From Chloromonas sp. AAM2 (Eukaryota > Chlorophyta > Chlorophyceae > Chlamydomonadales > Chlamydomonadaceae), in the NCBI GenBank assembly GCA_004335635.1, contig QAXH01005903.1, positions 1 through 64,000 on the forward strand: a DNA stretch of 64,000 nucleotides. The letters run 5' to 3'. Position 1 is the first letter of the stretch, and each line of letters begins with the position of its first letter. The notes under the pieces were generated by a model, which worked only from the letters and a program-made list of their open reading frames with translations, did no database searches and was not told where the DNA came from. Positions 32,462-45,900 of the stretch are shown one piece after another. The position numbers and the translations under genes were made by a program.

Positions 32462-35400
32462 ATGCTTACGTTCAAGGCATCTGCACATGGTTTCAGACCA
32501 ATGGCGCGTGTTGGCAGGAGATGTGCAACACTGGCACTACCCGTCAGCGGTGCCCAAGGTGTGGAAACCCCAGATGGCCTTGCCGCTCCGGCCACTCGAC
32601 CACCACCCACGCCTCTGGAACAGAAGTTCCAAGACTCGTTCACCATGAGCCAAGGTGTGTCACGAGCCAAAAGGCTATCGCCCCTCCAGCCACCCATCTG
32701 GGCATGATCAGGCAATGTGCATGGTTTCGTGCACCAAAACCATAGGGCATGACCACGATCGTAATGCCAGGCCACACAGAGCATACCAATCAATCACCAG
32801 CTCTGGTAGTGTGGTTACATGCAAAGTCTTGTATTGCACTGATATTTTTTCCACCGCCAAATCTGGTGTTGTGCTTTTGTTGCTGGCACAGTCTATGTCA
32901 GCGAGCGCCCAGCCCCCATCCCCCTGAGCGAACATGAACGCCGCAGAACTGTGCGGGATTTGGAAGAAATCTGCAGCGTGAGTGACCTCGCTGCCCTAAC
33001 AGCTGGACTATTTTCAGTGAAGCTGTCCTGGAGCTCCAACGGATGCCATGACTAGGTGCTCCCACGCAAGAAGTAGAAGTGCTAATCAAGTTCTGTTAGA
33101 CACAGTAGTATCACACAACAATGACGTTGTTTATGCCATGACGGTTGAGAAGTAAAACAATTTGAAGTGATGACGTTGGTAACAGCTCACCACACAGCCA
33201 AGCCTCTTGGGTGTTGCCCTTCGGTTATGACATGCCTGGTGCCTAGGCACAACTTGTCCCAATGATAATCACGCTGTCCCCCGCACAGAACCATCCTTCG
33301 GGCACCAGGCTTAGCAGACGCAGTCTTGCACACTTGCCTGTGGCCATGACGTGCTGCACAGGCTGGCAAGAAGCGGGGCGTGTCCAAGGAGCTGATCACC
33401 GCGAATATGGAACAGATCAACGCGTTGGTGCCAGGGGTGGTCAACTTGCACAAGGCCAAGGCGGCTGACTGGGTAGGCAGGGACCATGCAGGTTTTAGCC
33501 CCTGGCTGCACCTTGTGTCCTGTGCGGCGCTATGCCAGCCCACTGCGGTATACAGCAACAACACTATTTTCACACATGTTGCTGCTTGCACGGTCAACCT
33601 TTGTTCTGACAAGGCATTCGACCAAGTCCAGGAAGAATTTTGGCGTTGCGAAGGATTTGTGCAGTGGCTGCACAGCCTGGGTGTTTGTCAATGTCTTAGT
33701 TCACACGTGCCTCTTCCTGACCTATTGTGAACTTCACTGGTCCCGGGTGCTGGTCGTTCATAATGGCAAACCTGCATTACCCAGGCCTGGCGCAGGGAGC
33801 CTTGGGTCGCCAGCTGTCCGTGGCAGCATGGGCCTGCTCAATGTGTTTGTGTCATGCTGTGCTGTGAGGACACGTTGTAATCGCCATTTGTGATTCACAT
33901 CAGGCATTGCCTGCAGTGTTAAATCGCAAAAACCATGCCTCTGGTCTTGCTGCTGCAGCTGCTGATTTTAATGGATGTGAATGAGTTCATGGCCAAGCTC
34001 ATCCTGCTTAAGGAGCTGTTCCCAACAGGTGAGGGGCGGGCTGAGTGCATATACTGCATATGCTGGCTTGTTGTCGTGAGGGACTGGCTTGTTTTCGGAG
34101 GGACTGGCTGAGTCTGTCAGTGACTGGCTGACTGAACCGTGCAGCCCTGGTCAGGTCTCCTGACATGCACCCTTGCCGTCTGTCCTGTGGCCGCAGCCAA
34201 CCTCCAGAAGGTGCTCTCCGCTCAGCCCAAGCTGCTGCTCAAGACGCAGGAACAGCTCAGAGCGGACGGGAAGAAGGTAGTGCATGCCAGCCTGTCACGG
34301 CCTGACAGCCTTGACTTCCTGCTTTGAACGCCTACTATGTACCAGGGCGTTGTATCTGACACTATCTTTAGTGTCGTGCATGGGCTGCAGCGCAGATGGT
34401 ATTGGAGGTCTGCTGCTTTCCACAGGTTGCATCTACCACTTGATCCAACGTCAGCACAGAAGTCTGCAGCAGTCGTGGGTGGATGTCTTGCATGCCTTGT
34501 GTGCTTGCTCAGGTGCGCTCCATGTTGGCGGCAGCGCCAGACCCGGATGCCATCATTGAGGCCGTGCCGGTAAGCAGCAGCCAACTTATCACGAGAGCTT
34601 ACTTACAGGCATGGAAGGCACATCCAAGCCAAAGGGCACGTGTTCGGGCTGCATCGTTCTGCTCAGCAGCAGCATCAGAAACGATACAGATGTAAACAGG
34701 CACTCACTCACTCACTCACGTGATGAGCACATACTGGGAGACCTGAGCGCGACATCTAGGCCAACGATGTTATGCTGTTGTTTGTGTGGTGGGCATGTCA
34801 GGGCTCCATGCACCAGGGTCCAATGGCTTCCATGGTTCAGTGGCTCGATACCTCTGCCTAGATAGAAAGATTGTTTTGTCATGCCGCGCCCTTAATTGAT
34901 GCTGCCTGGCGCATATAACCTCAGGACCTGATGAGCCCCGTCACCCTCTCGCGCTCCATGGCCTATCTACAAGGGTACTTCAAGGGTGAGTGGCAACATG
35001 GGGCCATGAGGTGCCAAACGCATGTCTTCACTCGTAAGAGTGCGCTTACTCGAACGAGCAGCCGGCTGCTAGCAAGCAACTTGCCGTGCATGCCCGGTGC
35101 TCCATGCACCATGGTCATGCCTGCTCTACGGCAGCGGTGTTCAACCCCATGTCAGCTGGGATTCACAGTGGTGCTTTTCAAGTACGGCCTTTCAGCCATG
35201 CCCTGCTCTCCATGTGTGAGCTGCGCCTCAGGCGCCTCCCCTCTCCTCCCTGCAACACGGTCGCTGCGTCCACAGGGGGACTTGATTGCATCTGAAGACA
35301 GACATATCTACATGTTATTTTGCTGAGTGCATTTAAATTCAGCATGTGGGGAGCCGTAAGGGGCCGGCCAGAACCGTCGTCCCAGAACCGGCAAACTTCT

Positions 35401-38400
35401 TTTTCCTCTGCCAGTTGAGTTGCCCTCGCCCACAGAGGCGATTGCACACTTGCTTACTGTGTGCATATCTCCGCCGAGAAAGCTGAATTGTGTTGGTCTT
35501 GCAACATGTAGGGTGCGACCCCATTGAGATGTTGGTCAAGAACCCCACCGTGCTGCTCAACATGGGAGAGGCAAACGTGGAAGGTGCGCGGGGATGGTGA
35601 TGTGAGAGTGTGTGGGTTGTGCAGGCCAAAAACAGTGCCAGGTGGGTGCGGCAGGGTGGTCAGGCTAATTTCTGGCACATAATAGAGCATTCAATGAATG
35701 CATAAATATCGTCAAGGAAACAACCTGTCAATGCTCGATGATCCGATCGGCACAAAGTCGTGGCAAGCTCACAATGGCGAATTTTCGTTTTGTGCCTGGC
35801 AGTACTGACTGGACGTTTTACCACCTGCCGAATGCACCTAAACAAGTCGCACCCATTTGTTGGTGCTTCGTAGACTCTGCCGATTATGGAGAAAGTACTC
35901 TTGATTGGCAATGATACGGCACTTGGTGGGTACGCCCACACTAGCTAAGCATGTGTCATACGACCAACTCGGCAAGTTAGGCAGGGCAAGGGCCCGTGCA
36001 AGACTGGCCTAGGCGATCATATGACGAGTGGGTTGGATCATGTTTGGATCACTCTTGTCTAGAGGAGGACAGGGTGTCGTGTCGTGTCAAGTTGGGGGCC
36101 TTGCGCGATGCCCCTGACATGACTGGGCAAGACTTGCTCGGCGTGGATCTGTGCTTGCGCGCAGACAGTCCCGAGCAGGGCGATTTGCTAGTGTGACTGG
36201 CCATGCACAGGCATGGTGCGTGGGTGTCAACACGTGCAAACACATCGTTGGCCTGTGGCTACAGTCAACGTCCGGAAATTAGGCAGGCTCAGTTGGCCTG
36301 GGTGGGAAACTTAAGCTGGGGAACCCCTACAGCGCATGAAGTGTTGCGACCATGAAGTGGGCTACACCTCTCGTGCTCTCATACATGAGGTCGGCCATGC
36401 CTTGTAGACAGCTCATGAAGTGACTGAGGCAAAAGCGTACTGAACTCGACCCGGACATGAAACTCTGCCACTGACAGATGGCACACTTCAAACTAAAGTT
36501 GTGTGTGCTCCGTCACAACCCAGGCTGTGGCTTGTTCTCTGTGGGCCACATGTAACCAGCCCTGGAAGTGTTAGGGCGCACACATGTCTAGAAAGCCACA
36601 CTCTACCTTGCCTCGCACGCATGCAGAATGTCCTGAATACGATTGGACGAGTACCTAGAGCATGCCAACAGAATCGACCGCCCTCGGCCCGCAGCCTGGT
36701 TAGAGATTGTGGAATTTGCGGGCTGACAACTCCGCACAGCTGGCAAACAACTCTAACGCGACGATGCCACGTTGGGCTCAGACGCCAACACACGCACACC
36801 CAAGGGTGCAGTCGGCCTGCCAAGTTGATGTAGCCGCAACTACACCAAGTCAGCATGAAGGGGCACCTCCCTGGAAAGAAGCAACCCTTAAGAAAGATAA
36901 GAGCATGCCAATCATGCTGCAACTTGACAAGGGGCAAAGTGCCCAGGTACATGAGCAGACGATGGATTTGTGCATGCACGCAGACAGTCCCAAGCAGGAC
37001 GTTCTGCTAGTGTGACTGGCCATGCACAGGCATCTTTGCGTGGGTGTCAATGCATGCAAACCTCTGGTTGGCCCGTGGCCACAATCCAACGTCCAGAGAC
37101 TAGAAAAGCCCTCCCTCACAGGATGGGCAATTCAATGCGTGATCTACTTGTAACCTTCAGCTCATGAAATTTTGTGACCACAATATGATAGCACATTACC
37201 ATAGATAGCACATTACCATAGGCTGGACCTTGTTGTTATTAACATAGTTGTTGTGGCCATAGGATTTCATGACAGAATGGGCTGCATTTGTTGCTTTGCT
37301 TTGAGGTTGACCGTGCCTTGTACAAAGCTTATTCAGAGGAAACTTACAGTCTGAAGTCTGAAGTTGAATTAGAATGCTGAGGCGTATGATCTGGACACGA
37401 GGTTGTGCCAAACACTGACAGACGGCGGCACGTTTTGGACTGAAACTTGACGTCTGCTCCGTCACAACCCAGGCTCCGTCACAACCCAGGCACTTGTGTG
37501 GGCGCCGTGTAACCCGCCCTTGAACTGCTAGGTGCCCACACACACGTCTAGAGAGCCACACTCTGATCTGCCACGCACGCATGCAGAATCCCCTGAATAC
37601 TTTTGGACGAGTAATTCTCTGTGATTGGGAATGGTGGGTGCAAAAGACCCCATGTGCCATGGCATGCAACACGTGGGCAGGACAGAAAAGCTACTGCAGG
37701 CTAACTATACTGATAAAAGCGATTGACACTCACATGGGCTGACGCCCAGATGACATTACTCAACTAATGTTCAACCACTCGGAAGTTGACTAAGCATGCC
37801 ATGTTGAGGGCAAGACCCCGTTGCCAAGGTCTTTGGCTTCCAACACGATGCACAAGCACGGCATGTAATCCACCATTGTCAAGGTCCCTGGCTGCTCGCT
37901 ATCCCCTTGTACTCTTGCCTTCGGCTGGTAGCTCATGCTTATGTGAAGGGACAGCTAGACCACCAACTTGTCCACAAGGATGCATGATAACATCCTCGAC
38001 ATGTAAAGGGAAATTCCATCTTGTCAGCGGATGTTCGTTGCCACTGTGGTGGCCACCCCGCTTACTTACCTTCTAAGCTCATGCATGGCAAGCAGCACCC
38101 CACCCTGTCCTGCATACATGCAGACAGCGCCGAGTATGCAGAGGCTGCAGGCGGGGATTCCCAGTGATGGGGAATGGTGGGTGCCAAACTACTCCTACGG
38201 CATGATACTCATAGGCAGGCCAGCAAAGCAAAAAATTACAAGTTTGCCAGTTCTGGGACAATCCCTGTCAGCTGAGCGACTTGTTCAGTGGTGATGTTGT
38301 TAAGTGGTGCTTGTTGTGGCACCCTCTACCAACTCGTTTGGGCCCAGCATTTCTTGTCAGAATGTGGTTGTCCTGCTTGCATGCAGATAGCGCAGAGTAT

Positions 38401-38424
38401 GGCGAGCTATCAACCAAGGACTAG
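32462..38424 (+). CDS. mTERF-like helical-repeat protein, probably organellar
   Basis: Eight exons chain in phase: 32462-32654, 32892-32977, 33362-33472, 33959-34028, 34197-34276, 34513-34569, 34925-34985 and 35512-35583. The last exon is either 38387-38424 (255 residues, ending DSAEYGELSTKD) or 38124-38167 (257 residues, ending DSAEYAEAAGGDSQ). The N-terminus MLTFKASAHGFRPMARVGRR is basic and acid-poor, like an organelle presequence. From about residue 130 the protein reads as repeated helix pairs with the leucine/proline spacing of mTERF motifs (ANLQKVLSAQPKLLL, MLVKNPTVLLNMGE). mTERFs bind organellar nucleic acid and affect transcription or splicing. The assignment is by pattern, the protein is short for the family, and another alpha-solenoid is possible. 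The last intron is about 2.5-2.8 kb and holds a repeated block. Confidence 0.6.
35378..35406 (-). repeat. Dispersed repeat, copy 6
   Basis: Reverse orientation, core with one change (GTCCCAGAACCGGCAAAC) followed by TTC and a T-run. It lies in an intron of the mTERF-like gene. Confidence 0.8.
36110..37620. repeat. Two diverged copies of a roughly 550-690 base repeat
   Basis: Copy A (about 36110-36660) and copy B (about 36930-37620) share two conserved blocks in the same order. Block 1 is at 36153-36265 and 36970-37090, around GTGTGACTGGCCATGCACAG. Block 2 is at 36500-36660 and 37455-37615, around CTCCGTCACAACCCAGGC and ACGCATGCAGAAT. Neither copy codes for anything I recognise. Both lie in the last intron of the mTERF-like gene. 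Confidence 0.75.
37191..37221. repeat. 16-base tandem duplication
   Basis: TAGCACATTACCATAG occurs twice in direct succession within the larger repeat copy B. Confidence 0.85.
38229..38270 (+). repeat. Dispersed repeat, copy 7
   Basis: An A-rich lead (AAAAAATTACAAG), the exact core TTTGCCAGTTCTGGGACA, then AATCCC. There is no palindrome. It lies between the two alternative last exons of the mTERF-like gene. Confidence 0.85.
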
Positions 38425-39984
38425 GATTGGTCCCGTCATAGGTCTCTCACTAAGCTGACTGCCAAGCAAAGTGACAAAGTGGACGGATGGCGTGTTGTCA
38501 GAGCCAGTTGATGCAGTCAAGATGTGTGCGTCACTGCCGGCTGGACCCACTGCATTATAGGCTCTGGGCGGTCGGGAAGAGGCGCCAACAATGGCCATGG
38601 TCAATGGCATTTGAACGGTTTTGGTTTGTTGCCTTGGGTAGAGGTAGAGGATGTGGTGCACTCTGATCACCAACAGCAGCTGGTCAGCAGCAGCTCAGAA
38701 GCGCCCAGACAAGGCTCAACTGGCAACCATTTGCGTTAGCTGGGGCGCATCTGGGCCTGCCTGTGCCAGGCGAATGACTGTTCTGTGTTCGCATCACCCT
38801 GTGCTGTCAGGAGTTCCGGTAGCATTTGGCAGACAATGCTTATCCATGTATGTATCTGTCCTGCTCTCGAACACTGGTACTAGGACACCAGTTTGCGAGC
38901 ATGGGTGAGCCTGTGGCCGGCAGGTCCACCAATGCATGATACATGGGGCAATGCAGCAGGACAAGGTCGCAATGTTAGATTGCATTAGCCACAACCCCGG
39001 CTGCCACCAACAGGGCAAATGCCAACAGTAGTAAATATCAATTGGGGCAACAATAGTGCGCCACGTACAATTGCATGTTGAGCTCGTGCTTTGACTAAGA
39101 AGATCATTCTGACATGTTTTGTGTTGCTTTTTCATAACCAATTCTGAGCCCAGGTGATTCCACACTCTCATGTAGATGGTCATTGCTGCTAAAGTTTGTC
39201 CTGCTTTTGCTTGTGAAGATTCGTCTTTCCCTGTTGTTGCTTGGTCAGGTGTTTACATATGACTGTGAGCTGTTCTCGAATGCTGACGTGAGTTGAAGGT
39301 TGGGCCAGCTGAGGCTGAGGAACAGTCATTTTTCCTTTGATCAGTCATTTTTGGCCCTTCTCTGCTGCTGAGTTGGTTTTTGCTGCTATTTAGTGTAATC
39401 ACACTTCGGAATGTGACGACCATTTCAACGTTCATTGTATTCCTATCACGGTGTAATTGGAAAGGTTATTCACGTGCACTGAGGTGATGTGCGCATCCAA
39501 ACGGAGCAATGACCATGCTGCAAAACGAGGCGAGTGGAAGCCTTGAGTCAAAGCGGATAATGCCAAAACAGGGTGCAGGGTGCCAAAAACTCAACAGGGA
39601 TTGTGTTGATCGTTTTGTACCACACTTATTACATCAGGGGACTTCCGACTAAAACAACTTTATCATACCAACTTATCACACCAGCTTTCAACCGAAGTAG
39701 TATGAACTTCAGAACCAATGGCCTGGCACAGGAACCAAATAAACGTTCTGCTTCGCGTGTAGATCTCAGCTAACCCAGTGGACGGGCAGGGCAGTGCCTG
39801 GGCAGCAGCTCATCCCTGACATGCGGATGAAACTTGCCATAGGCACGCCTGACGTCGCACATGGCATAACAGCGCTTCCATGCCCGTATCGGAGGTTGAA
39901 CCGACGTATACTGGTCTTTGCAGCATCTAGAAGACTACCCTCCAGGTTTGTGCCCTGTAGGGTCTTGTAGGGTCCAGGACAGAA
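38425..39984. other. Spacer between mTERF-like and helicase genes
   Basis: I see no gene. TGTAA, the usual green-algal polyadenylation signal, occurs at about 39396 and 39453, but a UTR of 1 kb would be needed to link it to the mTERF-like gene. The promoter of the helicase gene should lie at the right end. Confidence 0.35.
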
Positions 39985-42900
39985 ATGGTGCCTTGCTCAG
40001 TAAAACACACGCCCAATGCTCCCTTCAGGCCTGACACAAAAGCAGTAAAGAGCAAGCAGGGAGGAGCAAGGACCACAGGTTCCAAGGATGCAAGGCAGGT
40101 TCAGAGACAAAAGCAGGCCACCACTGCGACGAAGAGAGTGGGTGCTTTCGCGGAACAGCGCCTGGCGAAGCTGCAGATGAACGAGGAGGAGCTGGAGGTC
40201 AAGATCGCGGCAATGCGCCCATTCATCGAGTCCGTTCGAGAGGCCATGGATGCCGGACCGGAACCCGGTCAGTAATTTGAACCTAGGGTTTGGTCCGGTC
40301 GGACAGATCAGTGTGCAGATTTTCTGACATGGAATGCTCTCCTTTTGATTGATGACAGAATCAGGGCCCAGTGGGAGAGGCAGGGGCGCCAAGCGGGGCG
40401 CCATCAAAAATCTGCTGGAAAAGCACACCGAGGTGAGGTGAGGTGGGCCAATGGTGATCACACAATGGTGCCCTGGGCGAGCTTGACATGGTTGCATGTG
40501 ATCTAAGGTCCACACAATGACGTCTTTGGCAAGCTTGACATGAGATAACGTCAAATGCGCCAATGTTGCGCACATATTGGCGTCAATTAGGTGGCTGGCA
40601 CAGAACTCTTTCTTTACTGAGCCATGAATAATTACACTCAGGAGAAGGCGCTAATAGGGCTTAAACAAGTCCGTAAGCCATTCAAATTCATTCATGCTAA
40701 GCAAAAGGCTTTTGCAATGCCGAATCAGTATGTCAGTGAGGCCCTGGGGCTGATGTGATTGAGGTGGTGGGCCCAGGCCATAGCATTCATGCACTGCGCA
40801 CAAGGAGACCAGCCTGCCTTGGTACTTTGATTTGCATGTTCAAACGCTTGAAATATTCAGGCTGGGTCTTGCGCTCCACCCCTCCCATGGGCTCATTTGC
40901 TGTGATGTTATGAGTCTGGCTTGCCCGTACCTGTCCTCACACGCCCAGGTGTTTGGCTTGGCACTTGACCTGGAGCTTCAAGAGGAGTGGCAGGAGAGTG
41001 AGGACCGCCTGAGGTCATGGAGCAGGTAGGGGCATACACACACACGTGTGGCAAGAGGTTGAACTGGTGAAGCAAAGCTTACCTGCTCTTGCACGTCAAG
41101 CTGAAGCCATTCAACTGTGCTTATGGACGAGCTTACAGCTGACGACCTTTAAATAAGACGGTCAAACTCTGGCCAGTCGCACGTTTGGTCACATCTATTG
41201 CCTCCTGAACACTGTTACCGCAATCGCATGGAAACTTCACCTTGATCTCAGCCACGGCCTCATGACCCACGCCAGCTGCCTCATACCATCCACCTGCCCC
41301 AACCCATCTGCTCTCCCAACTCCTCGTCGCCACCCAGTCAACGGCTACTCAACCCAGCCGACCTGTCTGCTGTTTCCTTTGCTCAGACACTCAAGTCAGC
41401 CAGCGTGTTTGCTTGCTTACCTGTACAGGTCGCGCCTTGAGGGCGAGGGCCTTGCCCTGTTCGGCCTGACCGCTGCGCTGGACCACACCCTGTTCAAGGA
41501 CTCCATCATCAAGATGTACGTGCCGGCGCTGCCACTGCCATTCCACCAGCTGTCGCAGGTGCGCTGTGGGCCCAGACGTGAACAATGAGCACACGGGGTA
41601 TGGTCAGATGCAAGATACACTAACCACAAAACACCCAGTTGTGAATGTGCGACCGCCGCTACAGATTTTGGTTACGATAGCCAAGCCCAGCTTCGGGCAT
41701 AGCCAATCTGCTGCCCTGCCCTGTCCTACAAACCGCATGAACCGATCGCTGGCTGCCACCTTGCACGCACAGCCACCTCTCCCTGATGCTCTCACTACCT
41801 TAACTGATCCCACCTGCTCCGCTGTTGCCCTGCTCCGTCCCATGTCCGCAGGGCGACATTGTGTTGCTGAGCCGCATATCGCGAGCGGGCGCCTCCCCTG
41901 CTGATGACCCCGCTGCGCTGGAGGGTGAGCGAGCGTCTGTTACAACTGCCAGAGAAGAACAGTAAGAAGACCATAAAAGAATGAAAGAAATTCAAACAAT
42001 AAAAACAATTACACTTGATTGTTATCATCATCATCATTACATGGCTTTTCATGGTTCAACCCACGGTGCTGCAGCTAGACACAATAATTGTTATGGTAAG
42101 ATGCAATTTGTATCGTCCGACTAGTCGAATAGAAGATGGCGCAAGGACTCCATACATGACATCATCGTACTCGCATTGCAAAGAACTGCTGGTGCAAAGA
42201 ACTGCTGGTGCAAAGAACTGCTGGTGCAAAGGACTGGTCCACCAAGGACTGGTCCCCGTCATCACCTGCATGTGACCCCAGGCGTGATGTTGGACTACAG
42301 CACGCGCTGGCTGAGGGTGGCTGTGCCCGTGGCGGCAGCGGGGGCCGTGCGGGGACCGGGCTGGCGACTGGACCTGTGAGTGCGGGACTGTGGGAGCAAC
42401 AGGCACATGTTCAGTTCGTGCAGGAGTATGCGGTGGGCGCGGCCAGGTAAATATCCTCGTTAGTGGGGCCGTTAGTTATATATGCACACTCCGTGCAGGC
42501 AGGGCAGACGAGGGGAAGTGCGCCCTGGATGCAGGATTGTGCCTTCGCTAGCGGGACCGTAAAAGGCCGGCCTCTTGAATTCCAGTCTACACGATGTTGA
42601 TGCTTCTGAGCAGAGGTTCACTGGACAGAGGTGCACTTGCGGCTGTTGGACATGTTCACGCGTTCGCCATAGAACCACTGGGAGCTGGATGTGCATGCTC
42701 CACAGCGGTCGGGCCAGTAAGGGGCTTTCAAGAGTGGAACATCATGGCATATCTCAAAACACGCTACATGTTTTTCGTCGTGTGGCTTGACGACAACGCT
42801 CAGCAGCACACCCTTCTAGCTTGAAGTCCTTCCTGGTGTTGTTGACAATGCCCGGCATGGTGCTACCAGTTTTGCTGTTTCATCGCTCCCAGGTACGCCA

Positions 42901-45900
42901 ACGCTGTCTCTTACGAGCGGTGTGTGGCCGCTGTGTCCCGCTTCGCGCTGGGGTCGCATGACGGGAGCGAGGGGGCGGGCGGGGCCGCGGGCGCGGCTAG
43001 CGCACAGGACGTGTGGCGCGTGCTCACTGGCTCACTGCCCGCAGGTGGGGTGTCCTATTTCCCGAATAGCCCCTCATTTGTACCGAACCTTGATGTTGGT
43101 GGAGTTTAATCTAATACGATACAGAGCAAGTTCAGTTTTATGTAGTTCCTTTGAAGCTACAGGGTTAGCCCGCCGGTAGGTTGAAAGGGCAGCAGGCATG
43201 AGGCATTGTGTGGTGTTGATGGGCTTTGGGGTGGATGGTGGTAAAGGCTTGTTGGGGGTTGAGCAGCAGGCATGGGCCAGTGGGGGACCAGGTAGACCAG
43301 GAGGTTGACAGCGTTGTTGTGCAGTGGCTGTATGACTAGGCTGGGGACGGAATAGTGGTTGTGCATGGCTTGCCACAGTTATGTCCGCCTTGGTTTGGCA
43401 AAACAGGCAGAGCCGCACTTGCATGTGCAAGCAGTTGGGCAAACGGTAAGCCGCATAAATGGTTTTCATGCCCTTTTCCCTGCTCGCATCCCCACCAGCC
43501 CACCTACGTGTTCCGGCTGCAGTTGAGGGTGCAGCTGAAGCGCTGGCCAGCTCTGCACCGAGTTGGGCCCGGGGCAAGGATGGGCCGGAGCGGCTGCGTG
43601 CCGCACGCAAAGCAGCCGCACAGCTCGTAGCCGGCATCATGACAGGGCCTGCTGCCAATGCTGCCACAACAATCACCAACAGTGATAGTGCTGATGCCTC
43701 AGCCATCAAGGGTGGAGGTGGGGCGTCAGGCGCTGAATTGAATGCCAGCCAGGCGTCTGCGGTGCATGCCGCGCTGGGCCGCAGCCTGACGCTGTGGCAG
43801 GGGCCGCCGGGCACAGGAAAGACACGCACACTGCTAAGGTAAGTAGAGGGGCCAGGTCATGCTGGCCAGAGATGCGTGAACAGGGAATGCTGGGCGATAC
43901 AGGGCCCCCCAGGCGGCAGTGTTCATCCTCCCGCTTTTGCACGTATCCGCTGTTCAAGACTTCTGTTTGTGACTTTGTTTGTGACAACGGATCACCTGCG
44001 GATTGCAGGTTCATCAAGGCTGCTCTTGCCGGCATTCCCTCAGGCCGCCAGGTCAGTGCAACAGAGTGGCTGGTGGCGGTGACTGTGGAAGGGCTGCCAA
44101 GGATACATGGATACATGGATAGTGAACGTATAGGCGCCTCAGTGTCCATGTGGTGTGCAGAGCAGTGTCCATGTGGTGTGCAGAGCAGTGTCCATGTGGT
44201 GTGCAGAGCAACGGAGGCAGGATTGGAGGGTCCCAGGGAGCCACTCAGTGCCCGCAGGACAAGTGTGTGGTGCATGGTAGAGGAAGCACACGTTGTGACT
44301 GTGTGCCGCGAGTCGCCTGTGCTGCAGCAGCTGACCTCTGGCCAATGTGCTTCAGGTGCTTGCCACTGCTGCCAGTAACGTGGCTGTGGACAATCTGGTG
44401 GTGGGGCTGCTGCAGCTGCGGGTCAGTGTTGTGCGACTGGGGCAGCCGGCCAAGGTAAGTTATTTTACTTGCATACAGACATACATATACACAGGCGCCA
44501 GAGGGGCCACTGACATTACCTGTGTAGAGGCGGCGCAGGCCTGGCGGGGCGGGTGATGCGGGCTGCTTGCTGATGGGCGCTGATGCCAGCGCTTTGCCAG
44601 GCAGGCAGGCAGGCTCATACAGTCAGTCGTGATGATCACTATTGCACGGCACTTTGCTCACTGAGGTGTCGCTTGGCGCTGATGCCGGTCAAGGTGGGTA
44701 TCAGGAGGTCCAGTTGCCATTCACACTGCTCTTTCAACCACTCTGACTGAGGCAGCCTTAACCTTGAGCTGTTGCACCATTGACTGCTCAGTTCTCACGC
44801 TTCGCAACAGGAGATTGAGAGCAGGCATCATACGTAACTTTCGATTTAAGGGATCCCGCGCACCCTGTCAGAACATTGCTCTGTAGCGCACAGCTATCCT
44901 CATCCCAGCTGCACCTTAGGGCTGTTGTTTGTGGTGTTTGCCTGCAGGTTTCCCCCGCCCTGCGGTCGTGTACGTTGGAGGCGTGCGTGTCCCGCACCCC
45001 CAGGGGGCAGCAGGCGGCGGGGCTCAGGCGGCAGGCGGTGGGGCTGCCCGGCAGCGAGGTGTGGGGACTCATCCAGCAGGTACGAGCAAACACCTCTCCG
45101 GCCCCGCCAACCATGCAGTTCAAACCAACCTCCCCTCCACCTCCACACAAACCGCCCCACGAGTGTGCACAACAGACAGTCACCTGCTCTGGCTAGTGTG
45201 CATGGAGTTTTTATCAACTTCCTGTTTTGTGTCTATCACGCACTCGCTTGCTGGCTTACCGCACACAGACGAACTGTTTTCACCACACAGCTCCCTTGTA
45301 TCCGTGCACTTGTTTTTGCCCAGGCGTTGGAGTTGGAGGAGTCTGCAGCGCAGGAGGTGCTGTCGGGCTGCCAGGTGGTGGCAGCGACATGCATTGCGGC
45401 GGGAGATCCCAGGCTGGTCATGCAGGTGACACGGAGCACGGGATTTGAGCTACGCCATGAACACATTACACATCAAGGGGTGTAAGAACGTTGTAACAGC
45501 CGCACCACCCACTGCTGTCGGTGTCTGGCCTGCATGCAGCAACGTGCTTGTGACTTTGGTTTGGATCCATGCCTCCTGCAGGTCACCAATTGGGTGATGC
45601 GTTGCAGTGAGCAGTCCCCGGGCGTGATTCTGTATGTACAGGACACCTAGTCTGGCACTCCCTGGCATTTGCAAGTGCCCAAAGCTCTGTGATTGTTTGT
45701 GCATGTGCTCCAGGGCCGCAGCTTCCCTTTAATGGTGCTGGATGAGGCCACGCAGGCCACTGAACCCGCGGCGCTGGTGGCGGTCATGGCCAGGGTGAGC
45801 AGGGGCTGGTGGCGGTCATGGCCAGGGTGAGCAGGGGCTGGTGAAGACGATGCAAGGCACAGGGAGGGACAGAATGTCAATGGAAAGCAGGTGTGGGCTG

